From contig NZ_NWFK02000001.1 in assembly GCF_002313155.2 (NCBI RefSeq), positions 1,426,001 through 1,490,000 on the forward strand: 64,000 bases of DNA, written 5' to 3'. Origin of the DNA: Psychrobacter sp. FDAARGOS_221 (lineage in GTDB: Bacteria > Pseudomonadota > Gammaproteobacteria > Pseudomonadales > Moraxellaceae). Position numbers and translations under genes: made by a program. Shown one piece after another: positions 57,702 to 64,000 of the stretch. Within the stretch, counting starts at the first letter, position 1; each line of letters starts with the position of its first letter. The notes under the pieces were generated by a model that worked only from the letters and a program-made list of their open reading frames with translations, had not been told where the DNA came from and ran no database searches.

Positions 57702-58850
57702 ATGAATGTTTTACGCCGCCCTAAATCCTTATTAGCCAGCACCACTCTAGCAGTAATGATCGGGTTAACATCCGGTTGTGCCACTATCAATCCTGGCTTA
57801 CAATCTGGTGAACTACCACCTCAAGGCACCTTTATTGCTGATAACGGTATGCAGTTTAATATACAGCCATTAAGCTTGGCTAATTTACCAGCATCGAATG
57901 CGTATAGTGCAGCCAATAATAACCATCCCTCACTGGGACAAAAAAATGCACGTGTGCGTGAGCTGTTACGCTCAACCCGCGGTGGTGAGTATCGTATCAG
58001 TAGCAGCGATATCTTAAGTATTAACTTAATTGGTTATCCAGAGATTACACCATCCAGTAGTAGTAACAATAATGCCAATGCATCTAACCCTTTTGCTGCA
58101 GGCTATCCAGTAGATCAGCAAGGTTACATACAGTTCCCACTCATAGGTCGAATTAAAGCCAGTGGACTAACAGTAAATCAATTTACAAACTCGCTGCGCA
58201 GCAAGTTACAACGTTATCTAAAATATCCTGATCCACAGGTTAAAATTGTTAACTACCGCGGCAATAAATTTTTTATTGATGGCGAAGTTCGTCAACCTGG
58301 TGAGTTTACCATCGATGATGCGCCTGCCACTCTTTATAGTGCCATCTCATTAGCTGGTGGGGTAACTGCAGTTGGAGATTCAAATAACGTTACGCTTATT
58401 CGCGATGGGCAGCAATACCTACTTGGATTGCGTGACTTACAAGCAATGGGGATTCCAGCCAACCAAATTTATTTACAAGATGGGGATGCTATCCATGTTA
58501 ATAATCGAAGTCGCAATCGTGTTTATGTGCTAGGTGAGTTTGGTAGTATTAAGCCAGTAGAAATACCCGATCAGGGGCTTAGCCTAGCCCAAGTATTAGG
58601 TGAGGTACAAGGACTAGATGCCCGTACTGCCGACGCAGCGAAGCTTTTTGTTGTGCGTGACCACGGTCAAACTTCTTATACTGATATTTACCATGCTAAT
58701 CTACAGTCGGTTACTAACTTAGCATTGGCTAACCGTTTTGAAATGCAACCGAATGATATTATCTATGTAGATCCTACTGGATTAACACGTTGGTCAAGAT
58801 TTATCGGGTCGGTATTACCTTCTGCATATGCATTAGATAGGCTGAGATAA
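57702..58850 (+). CDS. wza: Polysaccharide export outer-membrane lipoprotein
   Basis: 382 residues. Lipobox LTSGC at 22-26, so Cys26 is lipidated. A Poly_export domain follows (YRISSSDILSINLIGYPEI, QQGYIQFPLIGRIKASGLTV) and then SLBB-type domains (KFFIDGEVRQPGEFTIDD, RVYVLGEFGSIKPVEIPD), ending in a predicted C-terminal amphipathic helix (SRFIGSVLPSAYALDRL) that forms the outer-membrane pore. Exports capsule or EPS. First gene of wza-wzb-wzc. Confidence 0.96.
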   Translation: MNVLRRPKSLLASTTLAVMIGLTSGCATINPGLQSGELPPQGTFIADNGMQFNIQPLSLANLPASNAYSAANNNHPSLGQKNARVRELLRSTRGGEYRISSSDILSINLIGYPEITPSSSSNNNANASNPFAAGYPVDQQGYIQFPLIGRIKASGLTVNQFTNSLRSKLQRYLKYPDPQVKIVNYRGNKFFIDGEVRQPGEFTIDDAPATLYSAISLAGGVTAVGDSNNVTLIRDGQQYLLGLRDLQAMGIPANQIYLQDGDAIHVNNRSRNRVYVLGEFGSIKPVEIPDQGLSLAQVLGEVQGLDARTADAAKLFVVRDHGQTSYTDIYHANLQSVTNLALANRFEMQPNDIIYVDPTGLTRWSRFIGSVLPSAYALDRLR

Positions 58851-58910
58851 TTATCTTGTTTATACTTACAACGTCTAAATAGTAATCAACCAAGGTTTTG
58901 AGTTTACGTT

Positions 58911-59342
58911 ATGGCATTTGACAATATTTTAGTGGTTTGTATCGGCAATATTTGCCGCAGTCCAATGGCAGAAGCTCTTTTAAAACAGCGCTTCCCAAAT
59001 AAGCACATTGACTCAGCCGGTATCGGTGCCCTAGTCGGTCATCCTGCCGACCCTGCATCTATTAAAATTATGCAAGATATTGATATCGACATCACTAATC
59101 ATGTTGCAAAACAAATGGATGAAGCGTTGGCTCATAAAGCCGATCTGATCTTTACCATGTCTGATGGCCAAAATAGGTGGATAGAAGAGCGTTGGCCATT
59201 TTGTCGCGGTAAAACGTTTAAGCTTGGTCACTGGCAAGGTAATGATATCGCTGATCCTTATAAAAATGAAATGAGCGCCTTTCAACAAGCCTACCAAGAT
59301 ATTGTGCGTGGTATTGAACAGTGGCAGGATAAGCTGGACTAG
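58911..59342 (+). CDS. wzb: Low-molecular-weight protein-tyrosine phosphatase
   Basis: 143 residues. Phosphatase loop VCIGNICRSPMAEALL with the C-x5-R signature (Cys10, Arg16); the general acid Asp lies in DIADPYKNE. It dephosphorylates the tyrosine tail of Wzc and so cycles chain-length control. Placed between wza and wzc as usual. Confidence 0.95.
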   Translation: MAFDNILVVCIGNICRSPMAEALLKQRFPNKHIDSAGIGALVGHPADPASIKIMQDIDIDITNHVAKQMDEALAHKADLIFTMSDGQNRWIEERWPFCRGKTFKLGHWQGNDIADPYKNEMSAFQQAYQDIVRGIEQWQDKLD

Positions 59343-59421
59343 CTAAAGCCAAACGAACACTCTATATTAATACTTGTTAATTGATACCTAATACTTAACG
59401 ATTGAACGATAGCGAAACTTT

Positions 59422-61698
59422 ATGAGCAAATCCGTGCCAAATACTGTTGCAACCGACACCACTCAACATGACGATGAGATCGATCTGATTGCCCTATTAA
59501 TGACATTACTACGTGGATGGAAAACCATTGTTGCTTGTGCTTCTCTTGGCCTTATCTTAGGTGTCACCTATAGCCGTTATGCACAGCCCACTTATCAGAC
59601 AGATGCCCTGATTCAAATCGATCAAAAATCTCAAGGCATTGCTGCGCTTGGAGCTAATATTTCTGAGTTGGTCGGGGCGGAGGCCAGTCCTGCCGAGACC
59701 GAGCGAGAGCTAATCAAGTCACGTATGGTACTTGAACCTGTAGTAAAACAGTTACACTTAGATATTCGTGTTAGTGATGCTGAAATTAATGCTTTTGATC
59801 GTATTGCTCAAGCCGGGATACCTAGCCAAAGCAGTACGGCTGAAAGTGTAACGCTAAATACTCAATCTGGCATGGTTGAAGTTAAGCAACTTGACATGCC
59901 ATTTGCTTATCAAAATAAGAACTTTAGTTTAGTCAAGACTGAGTCTGGGTTCAAATTAAGCCATGAAGATAAAGTTAAAGGTAATATTATTATTTCTGGT
60001 AAGCTTGGTGAGTCTGTTAACTTTAGCACCCCTGAGGGCGACATCTCAATTGAAGTGGCCTCACTACCTGCAGCAGGTCATGCAATTAACATCCGCAAAC
60101 TATCAACACCAAGAGCTATTGATAGCTTAAACAGCGCTTTATCTGTTACAGAACGTGGCAAACAGACAGGAATTGTACAGCTGACGATGACTGGCTCCAA
60201 TCAAACTCAAGTAAGCCGCGTACTTAGTGAAGTAGTGCAGTCTTATGTCGATCAAAACCTATCACGTGGCTCTGAGCAAACGACAACAACTATTAAATTT
60301 ATGGAGTCTCAGATTCCACAGTTAAAGGAAAAGCTTGAGCAGTCTGAAGAAGCATTTAACAAGTTTCGTGAACAATATGGCACTATTGACGTTACAAAAG
60401 AGGCTGAAATTCTACTAACTGAAAGCTCTAAACTTGAACAGCAATTAAGTGAATTAAACCTCAAAAAAGCTGAACTATTGACCTTTTATACCAATGAGCA
60501 TCCATTGGTTTTACAAATTAATGAACAGTTAAATATACTCAACGAACGACGTACAGAAATTAAAGAAACCATTGAAAGAATGCCTGAAGTTCAGCGCGAG
60601 TTTTTACAACTGTCTCAAGACAGTGAGATTAACCGTGAAATCTACTTGACCATGCTCAAAAACTATGAGCAACTAAAAATTGCACATGCTGGAGAGATTG
60701 GCTATGTGCGTGTGGTAGATACACCAATTAATACCTATCAACCCATTGCACCCAAAAAATTACAAATTTGGGTATTGTCTCTACTGTTGGGTACCATGCT
60801 AGGCACACTGCTTGTATTTATTAAAAGCTTATTGCGTAACACAGTTAAAGACCCCGAACGTTTGGAGCAAAAAACTGGGGTTCCGGTATTGGCGACCATT
60901 CCTCGCTCAAAGACAGCGCTTAGCTTAACCAAAAACAATAATAAAAACCGTCGCCTATTAGCCATGGTAGACCATGATGGTTTAAGCTATGAAGGTATTA
61001 AAAGTTTACGTACCTCACTGATGTTTGCTATGCCAAAACAAAGCAAAGTGGCAAGCTTGTTTGCAGATAGTACATTGGTAAATGAAACGACTCAACAAGC
61101 CAACAAACAAGGCAAGGTTATTATTATTTCAGGTGAGTCGCCAGGTATCGGTAAGTCGTTTATCTCTTCTAATTTAGCCGAGACCTTCTCGCAGTTAAAT
61201 AAAAAGGTGTTGATTATTGATGGTGACATGCGTCGTGGCGAGTTACACCATATCTTCACCGTTCCACAAACCAATGGCTTAGGTGACTATCTAACAGATA
61301 AGGATGCAACACTGGCTAACTTTATCCATCCAACTAGCTTTGAGTTTATTGACTTTATGCCACGCGGTAAGCACCCAAGCAATCCAGCATCGTTATTATC
61401 TACCGATAAATTTGCACAAATGCTGTCACAGTTAGTCGCTATTTATGACTACGTGCTTATCGATACGCCTCCAGTATTGGCCGTATCTGATGCTATTGTT
61501 ACTGCTCAGTATGCAGACAAAGTGCTTATGGTCACTCGCTATAACCATTCGGTTGAAGGCCAATTGAGTTATGCCATTAGACAAATGCATAAGGCACATA
61601 TCGAAGTGGATGGTATCGTATTAAACGATGTGGTACAAAGCATTACGAGTAAATACAGTTATCACTATAGCTACGCCTATAGCAATACGAAAGATTAA
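59422..61698 (+). CDS. wzc: Tyrosine-protein kinase, polysaccharide co-polymerase
   Basis: 758 residues. Wzz domain with first membrane segment at ~32-50, a large periplasmic loop with coiled coil (~290-400), second membrane segment (WVLSLLLGTMLGTLLVFI, ~450), then the cytoplasmic BY-kinase: Walker A ISGESPGIGKSFISSN, A' VLIIDGDMRRGE, B YVLIDTPPVL, and a tyrosine cluster at the C-terminus (SKYSYHYSYAYSNTKD, five Tyr). It controls polymer length and export with Wza and Wzb. A stem-loop follows at 61728-61753. Confidence 0.96.
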   Translation: MSKSVPNTVATDTTQHDDEIDLIALLMTLLRGWKTIVACASLGLILGVTYSRYAQPTYQTDALIQIDQKSQGIAALGANISELVGAEASPAETERELIKSRMVLEPVVKQLHLDIRVSDAEINAFDRIAQAGIPSQSSTAESVTLNTQSGMVEVKQLDMPFAYQNKNFSLVKTESGFKLSHEDKVKGNIIISGKLGESVNFSTPEGDISIEVASLPAAGHAINIRKLSTPRAIDSLNSALSVTERGKQTGIVQLTMTGSNQTQVSRVLSEVVQSYVDQNLSRGSEQTTTTIKFMESQIPQLKEKLEQSEEAFNKFREQYGTIDVTKEAEILLTESSKLEQQLSELNLKKAELLTFYTNEHPLVLQINEQLNILNERRTEIKETIERMPEVQREFLQLSQDSEINREIYLTMLKNYEQLKIAHAGEIGYVRVVDTPINTYQPIAPKKLQIWVLSLLLGTMLGTLLVFIKSLLRNTVKDPERLEQKTGVPVLATIPRSKTALSLTKNNNKNRRLLAMVDHDGLSYEGIKSLRTSLMFAMPKQSKVASLFADSTLVNETTQQANKQGKVIIISGESPGIGKSFISSNLAETFSQLNKKVLIIDGDMRRGELHHIFTVPQTNGLGDYLTDKDATLANFIHPTSFEFIDFMPRGKHPSNPASLLSTDKFAQMLSQLVAIYDYVLIDTPPVLAVSDAIVTAQYADKVLMVTRYNHSVEGQLSYAIRQMHKAHIEVDGIVLNDVVQSITSKYSYHYSYAYSNTKD

Positions 61699-61727
61699 TG
61701 ATACTCAATTTATCTACTTTTAGAACA

Positions 61728-61753
61728 AGTCGCTGACTTTATACTCAGCGACT
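61728..61753 (+). terminator. Stem-loop after wzc
   Basis: AGTCGCTGA / TCAGCGACT, a perfect 9-bp stem with loop CTTTATAC, followed by a short T-rich GCTATTTT. It may partly end transcription after wzc and lower expression of the sugar-assembly genes beyond. Confidence 0.5.
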
Positions 61754-61934
61754 GCTATTTTAGCTTAAATAATCTATAATAGTCATTAATAGGTGAATAC
61801 CACTATTGAACTATAAAGTATGACTTGCCTATTCAACGAACCACCCTCACACAGTCACTTCTATCGATGTACTATGGATATCTGTGGCTCCTCTTTTCAT
61901 ATAGCAATCATGTTAACACAGTAGTAGTTATGCC

Positions 61935-63926
61935 ATGATAGAACCTGATAAAACTAGCCACACCAGTCGTAAAGACTTAACACATAAAACAGCTAATAAG
62001 GTAGCTTCTTTATTGCTGGGCTTACCACGGCCTGCGAAGCAAGCTATTTTATTTATTGGCGATTACATAGTGTCAATTTTGTGTTTGTTTTTGGCGCTTT
62101 CATTACGCCAAGGCATGTTAGATGTCAATGCCAGTCCAGTGTTGGTTGCCTTTTATGCTCTTATACCTGTCGCTGGGCTGTATGCGATAGGCTTTTATCG
62201 CGGTGTGACTCGCATTTTTTTCGATACCGATATGCGACGCGTTCTGTTGTTATTCGTCGTAATTATAATGTTATATGCACTGGTCTTTATACTTGATGGT
62301 ATTACCAGTATCCCTAGGTCGGTGCCACTGTTATATCTATTTATGCTGTTCATCTGGCTATGGGGTAGTCGTTTATTTTTACGCGATCTCCTATTGCGTT
62401 TACAAGGCAAACCTATCTATCAGAACAGCCAGTACCACTCATCACCAAATCAAGTTAGCGATAAAGTAATTATCTATGGTGCTGGTATCTCTGGTACTGC
62501 CTTGCTCGATGCCTTACAAGACTCACCTCGCTATGAAGTCGTTGCCTTTGTTGATGATGATACCCGCCTAACAGGTGGTCATATATTGGGAAAAAAGATT
62601 TACAAAGCTAACAATATTGAAGCGCTAGTGGATGAACTAGATGTAGTGCAAGTGTTTTTAGCCATGCCCTCAGTCAGTCGTCAACGTCGTCGTGAAATCA
62701 TTAATGACCTAACTAATTTATCTGTCAAAATTAAAGAGCTACCAAGTTTGCAAGATATCGCCGAAGGCAAAGTGACTGTCAGCACCATGCGCCGAGTTGA
62801 TATCCTTGACGTACTGGACCGCCAAACTGTCGAGCCTAACGAACAACTGCTAAGACAAAACATTACTGGTAAAAATGTATTGGTCACCGGTGCCGGGGGC
62901 TCTATTGGTAGTGAGCTGTGTCGACAAATCATAAAGCACCAACCTAAGTGTCTCGTATTATACGAGTTATCTGAATATGCACTATACGCGATCCATCAAG
63001 AACTACTGTCTTGGCAAAAACAGCATCCTGAAAGCCAATCTGTTGAAATTTTTGCGTTATTAGGTAATGTTACTAATGCTGACAGACTATATAAGATATT
63101 TAATAAACATAACATCCAAACCGTGTATCATGCAGCGGCTTATAAGCATGTGCCTATTGTCGAATTTAACCCCTTTGAAGGTGCGGTTAACAACGCTAAG
63201 GGCACATACCACTGTGTAAAGGCAGCTACAGACTCAGGTGTTGAAACCTTCGTGCTCATATCAACTGATAAGGCAGTTCGCCCTACCAACATCATGGGCG
63301 CTTCAAAACGCTTAGCGGAATTAGTATGCCAAGGTTTTAGTAATGAGTTAGCTGCCAAGCAAAACTCTCAGTCCAGTGTTCAATCTATTCGTATTAGTAT
63401 GGTTCGTTTTGGTAATGTACTTGGATCTTCAGGATCAGTAGTTCCTCTATTCACCAAGCAAATTGCTCAAGGCGGTCCTATTACAGTTACTCATCCAGAA
63501 GTCACTCGTTACTTTATGACCATTCCTGAGGCTGCAAACTTAGTCATTCAAGCCGGTGCGATGGCGCAAGGCGGTGAAGTATTCGTGCTAGATATGGGCA
63601 ATCCTGTTAAAATAGTCGATTTAGCGCGACGAATGATTCACTTAAGTGGCTATCAGATAAAAGATGAGCAACACCCTGAGGGTGATATAGAGATTGTATT
63701 TAGTGGATTACGCCCTGGAGAAAAGCTTTATGAAGAGCTGATTATCGGTGATGATAATATTGAATCCACTCAGCATCCATTGATCATGCAGGCGCGTGAG
63801 CACAGTTTTTCATTGACAGAGATAGAAACCACACTTGAAGAGTTGAATATTCGATCCCAGCAGCATGATGTGGCATGGCTAAAACAGCAGTTTAAAAAGT
63901 ATGTAGAAGGATATCAGCCCAACTAA
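61935..63926 (+). CDS. Nucleoside-diphosphate-sugar 4,6-dehydratase, membrane type (WbpM/CapD family)
   Basis: 663 residues. Four N-terminal membrane segments (~35-150), a CoA-binding-like Rossmann domain (VIIYGAGISGTALLDAL, ~180), then the SDR catalytic domain: VLVTGAGGSIGSELCRQI (~315), HAAAYKHVPIVE with the catalytic region, and VRFGNVLGSSGSV. Such proteins make UDP-4-keto-6-deoxy sugars that start N-acetylated dideoxy-sugar synthesis, often for the first sugar of capsule or O-antigen units. In Acinetobacter the equivalent is called gdr. It begins the specific part of the locus, which continues past the window. Confidence 0.92.
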   Translation: MIEPDKTSHTSRKDLTHKTANKVASLLLGLPRPAKQAILFIGDYIVSILCLFLALSLRQGMLDVNASPVLVAFYALIPVAGLYAIGFYRGVTRIFFDTDMRRVLLLFVVIIMLYALVFILDGITSIPRSVPLLYLFMLFIWLWGSRLFLRDLLLRLQGKPIYQNSQYHSSPNQVSDKVIIYGAGISGTALLDALQDSPRYEVVAFVDDDTRLTGGHILGKKIYKANNIEALVDELDVVQVFLAMPSVSRQRRREIINDLTNLSVKIKELPSLQDIAEGKVTVSTMRRVDILDVLDRQTVEPNEQLLRQNITGKNVLVTGAGGSIGSELCRQIIKHQPKCLVLYELSEYALYAIHQELLSWQKQHPESQSVEIFALLGNVTNADRLYKIFNKHNIQTVYHAAAYKHVPIVEFNPFEGAVNNAKGTYHCVKAATDSGVETFVLISTDKAVRPTNIMGASKRLAELVCQGFSNELAAKQNSQSSVQSIRISMVRFGNVLGSSGSVVPLFTKQIAQGGPITVTHPEVTRYFMTIPEAANLVIQAGAMAQGGEVFVLDMGNPVKIVDLARRMIHLSGYQIKDEQHPEGDIEIVFSGLRPGEKLYEELIIGDDNIESTQHPLIMQAREHSFSLTEIETTLEELNIRSQQHDVAWLKQQFKKYVEGYQPN

Positions 63927-64000
63927 ATCAGTTTAAATACCCTCTTTAGAAACTTAAGTGGGCTTAATCAAAAATAATAAATCACATTTAAAGGTGCTTC

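Overview
The window reads as a chromosomal segment of a gammaproteobacterium of the family Moraxellaceae, most likely Psychrobacter. This is inferred from the divergent gltA / sdhCDAB arrangement next to sucABlpdA-sucCD, the Acinetobacter-like sugar-precursor genes (galU, pgi, ugd, cpsG) near wza-wzb-wzc, and the moderately AT-rich base composition. No rRNA, tRNA, CRISPR array, insertion sequence or prophage was recognised.

Region by region. (1) 1-7612 is an accessory block: four tandem minus-strand genes for exported WG-repeat proteins, the last cut by the window edge. Each complete one is followed by a near-identical gene for a 65-residue cytoplasmic protein, and a fifth, divergent WG-type gene lies on the other strand. 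(2) 7719-17895 holds housekeeping and repair genes (cobU, cmoA, msrA, tpm, a hexose-6-phosphate mutarotase, a lytic transglycosylase, murI, a DUF1285 protein). An AT-rich DUF262/DUF1524 (GmrSD-like) gene, a possible defence gene, sits between cobU and cmoA. (3) 18453-26845 holds the ETF-ubiquinone oxidoreductase, an alanine-type sodium symporter, a two-component DUF4212/SSS symporter, an unknown membrane protein, and the overlapping mazG-comEA pair. (4) 27072-34029 makes envelope sugar precursors: ugd and cpsG on the plus strand, and galU, pgi and a Ugd-like pseudoenzyme on the minus strand. (5) 34223-49966 is the TCA block: sucA-sucB-lpdA-sucC-sucD and sdhC-sdhD-sdhA-sdhB on the minus strand, and gltA divergent across a 1.6 kb intergenic region. 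(6) 50154-57441 holds a small HExxH protein, rarA, a ribB with a degenerate GTP cyclohydrolase II-like domain, an alpha/beta hydrolase and a UvrD/Rep-type helicase. (7) 57702-63926 is the start of a capsule/exopolysaccharide locus: wza, wzb, wzc and a WbpM/CapD-type nucleotide-sugar dehydratase.

How they work together. The suc and sdh genes with gltA supply most of the oxidative TCA cycle, and ETF-QO joins SDH in feeding ubiquinone. GalU, Ugd, Pgi and CpsG supply hexose phosphates, UDP-glucose and UDP-glucuronate for the surface polysaccharide exported by Wza-Wzb-Wzc.

The most unusual signals are: the alternating WG-repeat / 65-residue array with its mosaic copies and a leftover gene-end fragment; a Ugd paralogue that has lost all four family catalytic residues; stem-loops in most spacers of the TCA operons; a perfect 13-bp terminator-like hairpin directly in front of the tpm ribosome binding site; and a possible JUMPStart/ops-like element in the wza leader.
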